Assembly (NCBI RefSeq): GCF_014647055.1
Contig: NZ_BMOL01000009.1
Coordinates: 97,446 to 161,445, forward strand
Source of the DNA: Deinococcus aerolatus
Lineage (GTDB): Bacteria; Deinococcota; Deinococci; Deinococcales; Deinococcaceae
DNA: 64,000 nucleotides
Direction of reading: 5' to 3'
The position numbers were made by a program, and so were the translations under genes. How positions within the stretch are numbered: position 1 is the first letter of the stretch; each line of letters opens with the position of its first letter. This document shows, piece after piece, positions 44,262-55,536 of this stretch. Below the pieces are notes generated by a model that saw nothing but the letters and a program-made list of their open reading frames with translations, was not told where the DNA came from and made no database searches.

Positions 44262-45194
44262 TTAACGCACCGTCGGCACCCACCACCAGCCGCCCACATC
44301 CTGCCGCCCGGCCTGCCGCGCCGCCGTCTGTGCGCCCCGGTTCTCGCCGTGGATGGTGCCGCTCAACACCCGTCCATCGGCGGGCAGATACCGGGCCAGC
44401 AGGGTGGAGAGGTAGGCCCCGAGGCCATAGCCGCGCGCGTGGGGGGCCAGCAGCATTTCCCGAACAACTTGCGCGGGCAGCCCAACCTGGGTTTCGGGCA
44501 AGGTTCCCACGTACCCACTCCACGCCCCGCGCCAGATCACGTCGAACATGGTTCCGGCATCGATGGTGTCCTGCAGATCTTCCTCGGACAGCAGGCGGGC
44601 CTGACCGGGGTGCTCTGGGTGGGCAGCGTCCACAGCGGCATAGGCGGCCTGAGCATCGGCGTAATGGGAGAGATCCGTTGTCTGGATCAAGCTCAATTCA
44701 GGTGCAAGCCCTCCCCCACCCAGTTCGGCTAGAGGCGCGGCCAGCACACGTAGATCGGGCTTCAGACCAGTGAACGTTTCGGCAGCACTCCAGACACGGA
44801 TTCGGGGCGGGTGAAAGTCGCCGTAATCAAGTACTGCAGCCCCAATCAGCGCCGGGAAGTCTGACGCCACCACCGGCCGCGAGGTCGCGCTGATGTCCAC
44901 GAACGGCTGTCCCACGTCCAGCCCCTTGAAACGAATGCTGAACATGGCCTCCAGACCGGGTGCAACCGTGACCCAGCGGTTCAGGTATGCCTCGGCGGGC
45001 AGGCCGACGTTGATGAACTTGGCCCGCTGGCCCGCCAGTTCCAGATCAGTGGCGAGCCGAAGGTCAAAGGTATGTTCCACCGCCAGATTTGCCAGTCGAT
45101 CTGGTTCGGAACACCACTTCAGCGTCGGCGGATGCTGGGCAGCCAGGGAAAAACGGGCCAGATCGGCAGCAGTCGGCAGATGTTCACAGATCAC
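44262..45194 (-). CDS. GNAT-like acetyltransferase
   Basis: A 310-residue protein whose C-terminal third looks like a GNAT fold, with QVVREMLLAPHARGYGLGAYLSTLLARYLP (acetyl-CoA loop region) followed by an ENRGAQTAARQAGR helix. The N-terminal two-thirds are unfamiliar to me. The GTG start has TACGCT (45207-45202) 7 bases upstream, a leaderless pattern. It is divergent from the methylmalonyl-CoA mutase gene. Substrate unknown; the GNAT assignment is moderate. Confidence 0.7.
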   Translation of the reverse strand: MICEHLPTAADLARFSLAAQHPPTLKWCSEPDRLANLAVEHTFDLRLATDLELAGQRAKFINVGLPAEAYLNRWVTVAPGLEAMFSIRFKGLDVGQPFVDISATSRPVVASDFPALIGAAVLDYGDFHPPRIRVWSAAETFTGLKPDLRVLAAPLAELGGGGLAPELSLIQTTDLSHYADAQAAYAAVDAAHPEHPGQARLLSEEDLQDTIDAGTMFDVIWRGAWSGYVGTLPETQVGLPAQVVREMLLAPHARGYGLGAYLSTLLARYLPADGRVLSGTIHGENRGAQTAARQAGRQDVGGWWWVPTVR

Positions 45195-45275
45195 TGTCCC
45201 GAGCGTAAATCACAAGCATCCGTGGAGGCATGGGCCGCATGGCTTACACGCGCTTCTGCTACCCTGAAGGCCAAC

Positions 45276-45289
45276 CTAACGAGCGTTAG
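45276..45289 (+). promoter_or_regulatory. PaaR-type palindrome upstream of methylmalonyl-CoA mutase
   Basis: CTAACGAGCGTTAG, a perfect inverted half-site pair (CTAACG/CGTTAG) 33 bases before the mutase ATG. It fits CNAACGNNCGTTNG, the published Thermus PaaR (TetR family) consensus, and the same 14 bases recur upstream of paaA at 61512-61525. Confidence 0.75.
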
Positions 45290-45322
45290 TTTCCCGAGTT
45301 GAATCAACTTCCGGAGGACGAT

Positions 45323-46969
<1,647 letters not shown>

Positions 46970-46983
46970 GGACTCAGTTGGAA

Positions 46984-47018
46984 ATGAACCGTGGGGCTGC
47001 TCCCACGGTTCATTTTTT
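46984..47018. terminator. Terminator after methylmalonyl-CoA mutase, overlapping the DUF4259 end
   Basis: TGAACCGTGGG pairs with CCCACGGTTCA, followed on the plus strand by six Ts (47013-47018). The reverse strand gives the same hairpin with TTT after it. Confidence 0.88.
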
Positions 47019-47421
47019 CAACCGTCCAGCCGCGCCCGCAGGGTCTGTGCTGCGCCCAGCCATTCGTCGGCCTCGGCGCTGTCGGCCCACAGGTCCGGCA
47101 CCTCGCTGTCCGGACCCACGACGCGGTCCACGGCATCACGCGCCACGTCGCGCAGCGGGGCGAGGTCCGCCGGGTCGCTTCCTGCACCCAGACCCGCAGC
47201 CGGGCGCTGACAAGGTTCAGGGTGTCGCCGTCAAGGGCCGCGGCCAGAATCTCGGCGGCGGCCAGGGTGCGCCAGCCTTCCTCGGCGGCCAGAAAATCCG
47301 TGTCGGGGTCCAGTGCCACGTCGAAAGCCTCGGCCAGGGCGAACGCGCCGTCCTGCACCACTTCATCGGCGAAAGCCGCCCCCGCCTCGTTTTCAAACGG
47401 TCCCGTGCCCCAAATGTCCAT
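47018..47421 (-). pseudogene. DUF4259-family gene with a -1 frameshift
   Basis: The N-terminus (MDIWGTGPFENEAGAAFADE) matches the DUF4259 family, usually about 130 residues. After residue 78 the starting frame turns into Arg/Trp/Thr-rich noise (QEATRRTSPRC), while the neighbouring frame reads AGSDPADLAPLRDVARDAV onward to ...TLRARLDG and stops at 47020-47018. One base added near the CCC at 47187-47189 restores a normal 134-residue protein. The cause may be a real mutation or a base-calling slip in a homopolymer. TAAGCT (47433-47428) lies 6 bases before the ATG. Confidence 0.8.
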
Positions 47422-47585
47422 GCCCAGAGCTTAACGGGCGTAGACATCCCTGTGCTCAGGGTGAAGGGAGAACAAACACAGAACTTCAGGCCCAGTGCAT
47501 TGAGACGTGTGGCCCTGCCAGTCGGAATCCAGCACGGAACAGGCCCACCCACCCCCTCCACGCACAGCGGCAAGCGCAGGCGCTC

Positions 47586-48812
<1,227 letters not shown>

Positions 48813-48891
48813 GTACCCAGTCTACGCGGGGCGGGGCGGGCGGTTCAGGAAGACGGCTTACGGCCTGACAGATTCCGGCCCGTTGGCCCAC

Positions 48892-48926
48892 AAAAGAAGA
48901 CGGAGAGGCCGTTGCGCCCCTCCGTC
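48892..48926 (-). terminator. Terminator of liv cluster 2
   Basis: Minus-strand GACGGAG (48926-48920) pairs with CTCCGTC (48905-48899) and is followed by TTCTTTTG, 21 bases after the livF stop. Confidence 0.75.
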
Positions 48927-48946
48927 CTGGCCCACTCCTATTCTCG

Positions 48947-49705
48947 CTAGACGCCCAGGTACGCCTTGATGATCTCCGGGTCTCCCATCAGCTCCCGGCT
49001 CGGCCCTTCCTTGACCAGACTGCCCAGTTCCAGCACGTAGGTCCGGTCGGTTACTTTGAGCACCTGACGCACGTTCTGTTCCACCAGCAGCACGGTCAGG
49101 CCCAGTTCACGCAGGGACCCGATCACGCGCATCACTTCCGAGACCACCAGCGGGGCCAGCCCCAGCGACGGCTCGTCCATCAGCAGGACCTCGGGTTCGC
49201 TCATCAGGGCGCGGCCAATGGCTACCATCTGCTGTTCCCCGCCGGACAGCGCGGCGGCGGGCGAGCGGCGTTTCTCGGTCAGGCGCGGAAAGAAGTCGTA
49301 GACTTTCTGCAGGTTCTCAGCGCGGTTCTTCTTGGTGCGCGGCAGGTACGCGCCCATGATCAGGTTTTCCTCGACCGTCATCTGACCGAACAGCTGACGG
49401 CCCATCGGCACGTGCGCCACGCCCATGTCGGTGATGCGGTGCGGCGGCACGGCGTTCAGGTTCTGCCCCCGGTAGGTGGCCGTTCCCCCCCTGGCCTTGA
49501 GCATCCCCGACAGCACCCGCAGGATGGTGCTCTTGCCGCTGCCGTTGCCGCCCACCAGTCCCACCAGTTCGCCCTTGTCCACATGCAGCGACACGCCGAA
49601 TACGACCTGCACCTGCCCGTAGGCGACGTCCAGATCGGTGGCCTCCAGCACGCGCTCGCCGGGAACGTAGCCCACGCGGGCCGGTTGAGGTTGGGTGCTG
49701 GTCAT
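48947..49705 (-). CDS. livF: Liv-type ABC transporter ATPase LivF (cluster 2)
   Basis: A 252-residue ABC ATPase with Walker A VGGNGSGKSTI, signature LSGGEQQMV and Walker B VLLMDEPSLGL, the second LivF of the window. The likely start is ATG 49705 with an upstream GGAGG; an in-frame start 10 codons earlier is less likely. It is the last gene of the second liv operon. Confidence 0.92.
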   Translation of the reverse strand: MTSTQPQPARVGYVPGERVLEATDLDVAYGQVQVVFGVSLHVDKGELVGLVGGNGSGKSTILRVLSGMLKARGGTATYRGQNLNAVPPHRITDMGVAHVPMGRQLFGQMTVEENLIMGAYLPRTKKNRAENLQKVYDFFPRLTEKRRSPAAALSGGEQQMVAIGRALMSEPEVLLMDEPSLGLAPLVVSEVMRVIGSLRELGLTVLLVEQNVRQVLKVTDRTYVLELGSLVKEGPSRELMGDPEIIKAYLGV

Positions 49706-49738
49706 ACGCGGCCTCCAGTCAGCGGCGCAAAGCAAAGG

Positions 49739-50512
49739 CTAATCATTGTCGTCTCCCAGATACGCCCGGATCACGTCCGGGTGCGCTGCCACCGCGTGCG
49801 GATCGCCCTCGGCCAGCAGCTCGCCGAAGGCCATGCAGATCACGTGGTCCGACAGGCTCATGATCACGTGCATGATGTGCTCCACCATGACGATGGCCAG
49901 GCCCGACTCTGCCAGGGTGCGGATCAGCGCCACCATCTCCTGCTGGCCCGGCGGGTTCAGGCCCGCGATGCTTTCATCCAGAAACAGCACCTTCGGCTCC
50001 AGCGCCAGCACCTTGGCCAGTTCCAGGCGGCGGCGGCGCGCAAGGTTCAGCTGCGAGGCGGGCTGCGTGGCCCGGTCCGCCAGCCCCACGCGCTCCAGCA
50101 CGGCGTAGGCATGGTCCTCGGCCCTGGCTCCCCGGTAGCGCAGGAACGCGGCCACCAGCACGTTTTCCAGCACGCTCAGGTCTTCAAAGGGGCGCTCGAC
50201 CTGAAAGGTACGGGCCATTCCCAGCTTGGCGCGGGCCTGCGGCTGCAGGCTGGTGATGTCGCGCCCGCCGTACAGCACGCGGCCGCTGCTGGGCTTCACG
50301 AAGCCGGTCAGCGCGTTGAAGAGGGTGGTCTTCCCCGCCCCGTTCGGCCCGATCAGGCCCAGAATCTCGCCGGGGCGCACCGCCAGAGAAATATCCTTGA
50401 CCGCCACCACGCCGCCGAAGCGCACGGTGATGTTCTCGGCGCTCAGGATCGGTGGGCCGGAGGGGGCGTGAACCGGCTGGTCCGGAAGTTCCGTCAGCGA
50501 GGGCAGCGTCAT
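49739..50512 (-). CDS. livG: Liv-type ABC transporter ATPase LivG (cluster 2)
   Basis: A 257-residue ABC ATPase with Walker A IGPNGAGKTTLF and Walker B VLFLDESIAGLNPPG. As in cluster 1 the signature is atypical (LNLARRRRLELAKVLAL). Its start overlaps the livM stop by 4 bases. Confidence 0.92.
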   Translation of the reverse strand: MTLPSLTELPDQPVHAPSGPPILSAENITVRFGGVVAVKDISLAVRPGEILGLIGPNGAGKTTLFNALTGFVKPSSGRVLYGGRDITSLQPQARAKLGMARTFQVERPFEDLSVLENVLVAAFLRYRGARAEDHAYAVLERVGLADRATQPASQLNLARRRRLELAKVLALEPKVLFLDESIAGLNPPGQQEMVALIRTLAESGLAIVMVEHIMHVIMSLSDHVICMAFGELLAEGDPHAVAAHPDVIRAYLGDDND

Positions 50513-51513
50513 CTTGCCGTCCCCAGCTTGCTGCTGGCCCGCTGGAACAGGCCCATGATGCCGTTGGGGGCAAACAGCGTGACCAGCAGGATCAGTACGC
50601 CGTAGATCAGCAGGTTGGCGTTGCTGAACACGTTGCGGAACACCTCGCCGAAGATGCTCAGCACCAGCGCCCCGATCAGCGGTCCCTGAATGGTGGTGCG
50701 CCCGCCGATGATGGCCAACAGCGCGATCTGAATGCTCAGCGGCAGTTCCAGAATGGTGTGCGGCTCGAAGGCCTGCAGGTACAGCGCGTACAGGCTGCCG
50801 CCCAGGGCCATCAGCGCGGCGCTGAGCATGAAAGCCAGCAGCTTCATGCGGGCCGGATCGATGCCGAGCGCCCGCGCACCGTCCTCGTCCTCGCGCACCG
50901 CCTGAAGCGCGTAACCCATGCGCGAGCGGCGAATAAAATGCGTGATCACCAGCGTCAGCACCACGAAGCCGAAGGCCAGCCAGTACTCCACCTGCCGGTC
51001 AAACAGGTCAAAACCGAAGGGTTTGGGCAGATCCGGCATGAACAGCCCCTCGGCGCCGCCGGTCCAGTTACTGTTGATGGCGATCAGGCGGATCACCAGC
51101 GCCACTGCAATGGTGGACAGCGCAAAATAAGAGCCCTGCAGCCGGAAGGTCAGCCAGCCCCACACTGCCGCCACCGCCACCGCAATCACCATGCCCACCA
51201 GCGCGCCCCACCACGGGGCCAGCGGCGAGGCCAGAAAGGGAGGCAGACGTTCGGGCGTGGCCAGCAGCGTCATGGTGTAGGCCCCGATACCCAGCAGGGC
51301 GGCGTGACCCAGACTGGTCTGCCCGGCCCAGCCGCCCAGAATGTTCCAGCTCATGGCAAAGCCCGCGAACAGCAGCGTGGAAATTCCGAAATTCAGCGTC
51401 TTGCCGAAGAAGAAGGGGTAGATGAACATGATGGCAACGAGGATGACGCTGAGCCACACGTTGCCGAAGGTCAGCGCGCGGGGGCGGGCGGGTGGGGTGG
51501 CCACTGCAGTCAT
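50509..51513 (-). CDS. livM: Liv-type ABC permease LivM (cluster 2)
   Basis: A 334-residue permease with about nine or ten membrane helices and the segments MSWNILGGWAGQTSLGHAA and GGRTTIQGPLIGALVLSIF. It overlaps livG by 4 bases and follows livH by 37 bases. Confidence 0.92.
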   Translation of the reverse strand: MTAVATPPARPRALTFGNVWLSVILVAIMFIYPFFFGKTLNFGISTLLFAGFAMSWNILGGWAGQTSLGHAALLGIGAYTMTLLATPERLPPFLASPLAPWWGALVGMVIAVAVAAVWGWLTFRLQGSYFALSTIAVALVIRLIAINSNWTGGAEGLFMPDLPKPFGFDLFDRQVEYWLAFGFVVLTLVITHFIRRSRMGYALQAVREDEDGARALGIDPARMKLLAFMLSAALMALGGSLYALYLQAFEPHTILELPLSIQIALLAIIGGRTTIQGPLIGALVLSIFGEVFRNVFSNANLLIYGVLILLVTLFAPNGIMGLFQRASSKLGTAR

Positions 51514-51550
51514 GTGTGCCTCTGAAGGGTGAACAAAAGGAGAGAGGTGG

Positions 51551-52438
51551 TCATACCCGTTTCACCGTCTTGCCGAACAGTCCCTCGGGCCGCAGCAGCA
51601 GCACCAGCAGGAACACGATCAGGCCGTAGGCATCGCGGTAATTATTGCTGACGTAAAAGGCCCCCAGCGACTCAATGACGCCCAGCACCAGTCCACCTAC
51701 CACAGCCCCCGGCAGGTTGCCCAGGCCGCCCAGCACCGTCACGATAAACGCCTTGGTCACGTAGTTCTCGCCCACGGTGGGAAAGGTATACAGCAGCGGC
51801 ATCAGCAGCACGCCCGCGATGGCGGCAAACGACACGCCCATGCCGAACACGATAGCCTGGATGTTGGAAGTCTTAACACCCTGCAACTCTGCGCCCAGCG
51901 GATTTTGCGCGGTGGCGCGGATGGCGCGGCCCAGTTCGGTGCGGTACAGCACCAGATTCAGGGCCGAGATCACCAGCACCGTGCCTAACCCGGCGATCAG
52001 CAGCGAGATGCTGACCTGCACGCCCGCAAACTTGAAGGTGTTGATGGCGTACGGCACGTTGATGCTCTGCGGCTGCGCCCCGAAGCCCAGCAGCAGCGTG
52101 TTGCTGATGATCAGTCCCAGCCCCAGTGTGGCGAGCATGCTGCCCTCACCCAGCCGGTCTCCCAGCTTTGAAAGCACGACGCGCTGGATGAAATAGCCCA
52201 GACCAAAGCCCAGCGGCGCGGCCACCAGCAGGCTGAGGTAGGGGTCCAGATTGAACGCCTTAAACAGCGCCAGCGTGATGAACATGCCGATGGCGAGAAA
52301 GTCCCCGTGAGCGAAGTTGATAACCCGCATCACCCCGAAAATCAGGCTCAGGCCAGTGCCGATCAGGGCGTAGAGGCCCCCGGTCAGCAGCCCTTGAACC
52401 AGGGTTTGAAAAAACGCCGTGACGGCGACTTCATCCAT
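51551..52438 (-). CDS. livH: Liv-type ABC permease LivH (cluster 2)
   Basis: A 295-residue permease. It begins TAFFQTLVQGLLTGGLYALI and has GVMRVINFAHGDFLAIGMF, RAIRATAQNPLGAELQG and GGLGNLPGAVVGG, all typical of LivH. About eight membrane helices. It is the first membrane gene of cluster 2, 76 bases after the deleted substrate-binding gene. Confidence 0.92.
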   Translation of the reverse strand: MDEVAVTAFFQTLVQGLLTGGLYALIGTGLSLIFGVMRVINFAHGDFLAIGMFITLALFKAFNLDPYLSLLVAAPLGFGLGYFIQRVVLSKLGDRLGEGSMLATLGLGLIISNTLLLGFGAQPQSINVPYAINTFKFAGVQVSISLLIAGLGTVLVISALNLVLYRTELGRAIRATAQNPLGAELQGVKTSNIQAIVFGMGVSFAAIAGVLLMPLLYTFPTVGENYVTKAFIVTVLGGLGNLPGAVVGGLVLGVIESLGAFYVSNNYRDAYGLIVFLLVLLLRPEGLFGKTVKRV

Positions 52439-52514
52439 GTAAAACTCCTTGTGTACTGGTGGGCGGCAGAGGGGCGGGACGGCCGGGCTTCACGCCCCAC
52501 CTGCCCCAGCCCGC

Positions 52515-53228
52515 CTATGTCTTGAGGTTGACCTTGCCCATTGCTGCGCTCGCCGGGCCGATGGTGACGAATTTGCCGTTCTGCACCTGCGTGATTACTC
52601 CCACGACGCTGTTCTGGTTCTGGTAGCCCGCGTAGTCACGGAAGGTCACCGGACCGAAAGCGATGTTGAGCGGGGTGCTTTCCAGCGCCACCCGCACCTT
52701 CTCTGGCTCGGTACCGCCCCGCCGGATGGCGGCGGCCAGCACCCCCGTCTTCGTCCCGCCTATCTTCTTCAGCTGGTCGAGCAGGCTGCGGGTGTAGACG
52801 CTGCTCTGGTTGTTGACGCGGAAGGTGTAGGCGTTGCCGGGCCGGGTGATGGTCTCGTCAATGGCCGTGGCCACAAGCAGCGGAACCTTGACCCGCGCCA
52901 TGTACTGCGACAGCGGCTTGGTGATGCCGCTGCTGTACGCACCGATCACCACCGGCACCTTCTGATTGACCAGTTTCTCGACGGCGTTCAGCGCCTTGTT
53001 GGTGTCGCTGGCGTCGTCCTCCAGCAGCAGTTCCAGTTTCTGGCCGTTCACGCCGCCCCTGGCATTGAGTTCGTCAACGGCGACCCTGAATCCGGCCTGC
53101 TGCATGGCCCCGAAGGTGGCGAAGCGCCCCGACAGGCTGGTCACGGCCCCGATTCTGATGGTGCTCTGGGCGGAAGCGAGGGAGACGGAAAGGAGGGCGA
53201 GGGCAGTCAGGGGGTGGGCTAGGCGCAT
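52515..53228 (-). CDS. Internally deleted Liv-type substrate-binding protein
   Basis: A 237-residue protein with a signal peptide (MRLAHPLTALALLSVSLASA) and an N-lobe (TIRIGAVTSLSGRFATFG) closely paralleling the complete receptor next door (389 residues). At about residue 161 it jumps in frame from the sequence matching neighbour residue 163 to that matching residue 310 (GVLAAAIRRGGTEPEKV) and then runs to a normal end. The missing 146 residues make up most of lobe 2. The frame is intact, so it may still be made, but it probably cannot bind ligand in the usual way. It lies inside the operon, between livK and livH. Confidence 0.82.
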   Translation of the reverse strand: MRLAHPLTALALLSVSLASAQSTIRIGAVTSLSGRFATFGAMQQAGFRVAVDELNARGGVNGQKLELLLEDDASDTNKALNAVEKLVNQKVPVVIGAYSSGITKPLSQYMARVKVPLLVATAIDETITRPGNAYTFRVNNQSSVYTRSLLDQLKKIGGTKTGVLAAAIRRGGTEPEKVRVALESTPLNIAFGPVTFRDYAGYQNQNSVVGVITQVQNGKFVTIGPASAAMGKVNLKT

Positions 53229-53386
53229 ATGACCTCGTTTGAAGGTGGAGATGGAGGATAGACCCCATCAAGCGGGGCGGCCCCGGCTCTCCAGCGTCCA
53301 GGGGGAATTCCCCAGCGGAGAGCGAGGGCGTCTGTGTGTGGGCGGAGCAGAGGGTCATTTCAAACCCCCTGCCGCCGCCCAGCACC

Positions 53387-54556
53387 TTACTTGCGCTCGA
53401 AGGTCAGGGCGCGCGGGACCACCGACTTGGGGTAGACCGGCACAAAGGCGCCGTTCTGCACCTGCTGGGCCACCATCTCCAGCGGGTTCTGGTTCTGGAA
53501 GCCGTCGTAGTCCTTGAATTGGATCGGCCCGAAGGCGGTCTGGATATTGACCGTACCCAGCGCAACCTTGACCTTCTCGCGGTCCGTGCTGCCCGCCTTG
53601 TTGATGGCGGCGGCGGCGGCCAGCACACCGGCGTAGGCCTGGGCCGCGTGGTAGCTGGGGTCAGCCCCGCCCAGCGCCTTCTTGAGATCGACGTTGAGCT
53701 TCTGCGTACCGGCGTAGCGCAGCTGCGGCACCCAGGCCGTGGCGGTCACGACGTTCTCAGCTGCCGCGCCGCTGTCTTTGACAAAATCGGGCAAGGCGAA
53801 GCCGGCCGCGCCTCCGGCGAACAGGCGAGGCTTGACGCCCACCTCGCGGGCCTGACGCATCAGGGCCACACTGTCCTCGGCGTAGCTGACCATCAGGATG
53901 CCGTCCGGGTTCTTGGCTTTAATGCGGTTCAGCACCGGGCGAAAATCGGTCAGGCCCTTGTCGTAGCGCTGATCTTCCAGCACCGTGATGCCGAATTCCT
54001 TGGCAATGCGGTTGGCGGCGTCAGCCACGCTCTTCTCGAAGGACCCAGTGCCGGCGATGATCGCCATGTTCTTGAACTTGTTGGCCTTGAAGATGTCCAG
54101 AATCACCTGGGCGTAGGCGCTGGCCGGCTGATTCAGGCGAAAGATGTACTCGCTGCCGGGCTTGGTGATGTCGTCGCCGCTGGAAGTGATCACCAGGTTC
54201 GGCACCTTCTGGCGGGCCAGGTACTGCGCCTGCGCCTTGACCAGACTCGACGAGTATTCGTTCAGCACCATCGGCACGCCCGCGTTGACCAGACGCTCGG
54301 CGGCGGACAGTCCCTTGTTCACGTCGCTGGCGTTGTCCTCGATAATCAGTTCCAGCTTCTTGCCCAGCACACCGCCGTTCTTGTTGACCTCGGCCACGCC
54401 CACCTTGAAACCCGCCAGCTGCATCTTGCCGAACTCGGCGAAGCGCCCGGTGACCGAGGTGATCGCGCCCACCTTGATGGTGTCCTGCGCGCTGGCAGAG
54501 GCGGCCAGGGTGAGGGCGAGGGTAAACAGCGCGGTCTTTTTCGTGAGTTTGAACAT
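53387..54556 (-). CDS. livK: Liv-type ABC substrate-binding protein (cluster 2)
   Basis: A 389-residue periplasmic receptor with a signal peptide (FKLTKKTALFTLALTLAASA, then SAQD), first-lobe start TIKVGAITSVTGRFAEFG and a complete second lobe (about 150-330). It feeds the cluster 2 pore. ATG 54556 has a ribosome binding site (AAAGGAG) and is followed by the signal peptide; the longer frame adds 14 residues. It lies 54 bases after the GntR gene. Confidence 0.9.
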   Translation of the reverse strand: MFKLTKKTALFTLALTLAASASAQDTIKVGAITSVTGRFAEFGKMQLAGFKVGVAEVNKNGGVLGKKLELIIEDNASDVNKGLSAAERLVNAGVPMVLNEYSSSLVKAQAQYLARQKVPNLVITSSGDDITKPGSEYIFRLNQPASAYAQVILDIFKANKFKNMAIIAGTGSFEKSVADAANRIAKEFGITVLEDQRYDKGLTDFRPVLNRIKAKNPDGILMVSYAEDSVALMRQAREVGVKPRLFAGGAAGFALPDFVKDSGAAAENVVTATAWVPQLRYAGTQKLNVDLKKALGGADPSYHAAQAYAGVLAAAAAINKAGSTDREKVKVALGTVNIQTAFGPIQFKDYDGFQNQNPLEMVAQQVQNGAFVPVYPKSVVPRALTFERK

Positions 54557-54610
54557 GTGGGTCTCCTTTGGAAGCCGAAACGGTGTCGGCAGTGGCAAGC
54601 GCAGTGGGGT

Positions 54611-55270
54611 TCAGGGGATGGGGGCGGTGCTGTGCCAGTGACGCACGCTCTGGGCCACGCGGCTCAGGTGATCGCGCATGGCGCGTTCGGCGGCGGGGCC
54701 GTCGCGCTGGCGCAGCGCACGTTCGATGTTGCGGTGTTCCTCGTGGCTTTGCCGCAGGTGCCACGGCTCATTGACCATCAGCGGCCCGGCCAGCCGCATC
54801 TCGCGGGCCAGCAGGGCAGCGTGACGGGCCAGCCGGGCATTGCCGCAGGTCTGCGAGACGATCTCGTGAAAGCGCAGGTCCAGCTCACGGAAGCTGCGGG
54901 CGTCGCCCACCGCCGCCGCACCCTGGGCGTCCAGCACGCCGCGCAGCGCCGCCAGGTCGGTGCTGGTCATGCGTCCGGCCGCGTTGCGGGCGGCCAGACT
55001 TTCCAGGCTGATTCTCAGCTCGTACAGTTCCAGCACGTCGCCCAGTTCCAGCCGCGCGACCTCCACGCCCCGGCGGGACTGCTCGACCGCCAGCCCCTCA
55101 CCCACCAGCAGGAGAACGGCCTCGCGCACCGGCGACCGGCTCACCCCCAGCTGACGGGCCAGTTCCGGCACGCTGAGCCGGGAGCCGGGCGGAAGGTCTC
55201 CGGCCAGAATGGCGGAACGAAGCTGATCGCGCACCACATCGACGACGCGGGCGCTGGCAATCGGTTGCAA
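54611..55270 (-). CDS. GntR-family (FCD-domain) transcriptional regulator
   Basis: A 219-residue regulator with an N-terminal winged helix (VVDVVRDQLRSAILAGDL, then LARQLGVSRSPVREAVLLL) and a C-terminal all-helical FCD ligand domain with metal-site residues (FRELDLRFHEIV, HEEHRNIERAL). FCD regulators usually sense organic acids or amino acids. The start is TTG 55270 with an AAGGAGG sequence upstream. It is the first gene of liv cluster 2, so it probably controls that importer; the effector is unknown. Confidence 0.9.
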   Translation of the reverse strand: MQPIASARVVDVVRDQLRSAILAGDLPPGSRLSVPELARQLGVSRSPVREAVLLLVGEGLAVEQSRRGVEVARLELGDVLELYELRISLESLAARNAAGRMTSTDLAALRGVLDAQGAAAVGDARSFRELDLRFHEIVSQTCGNARLARHAALLAREMRLAGPLMVNEPWHLRQSHEEHRNIERALRQRDGPAAERAMRDHLSRVAQSVRHWHSTAPIP

Positions 55271-55463
55271 CAGAGGGTGGGCCTCCTTTCAGCCGTCAGG
55301 TCTGGCCTGGACACGACTGCCCTGTGAAGATTTTGAGAACAGGCAGAGTGTTACATGTAGACGGATGGAATGCAAGCCAGGCGCGGGGCTTGACCTGGGG
55401 TCCCGCTCCACTCAGACTGTCGGGCAGAAGGTTCAGAAACCCACAGGCAACGCTTGACCGCAC

Positions 55464-55511
55464 GCGCGGCACGACCTCTTCCCGCACCATCTGGGAGAGG
55501 TCGTGCCGCGC
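55464..55511 (+). repeat. Long hairpin in the leader of the GH13 gene
   Basis: A 19-bp stem with one bulged T: GCGCGGCACGACCTCTTCCC (55464-55483) pairs with the complement at 55493-55511, 9-base loop. It ends 25 bases before the ATG and has no T-run. It may be a regulatory structure, a transcript stabiliser or one copy of a dispersed palindromic repeat. Confidence 0.6.
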
Positions 55512-55536
55512 GGCCCCCCATTCTGGAGGACACGAG

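Noticed and set aside
53229..53386. A small gene between the two substrate-binding protein genes
   Set aside because: The short frames here are continuations of other frames with no start signal or protein-like composition.
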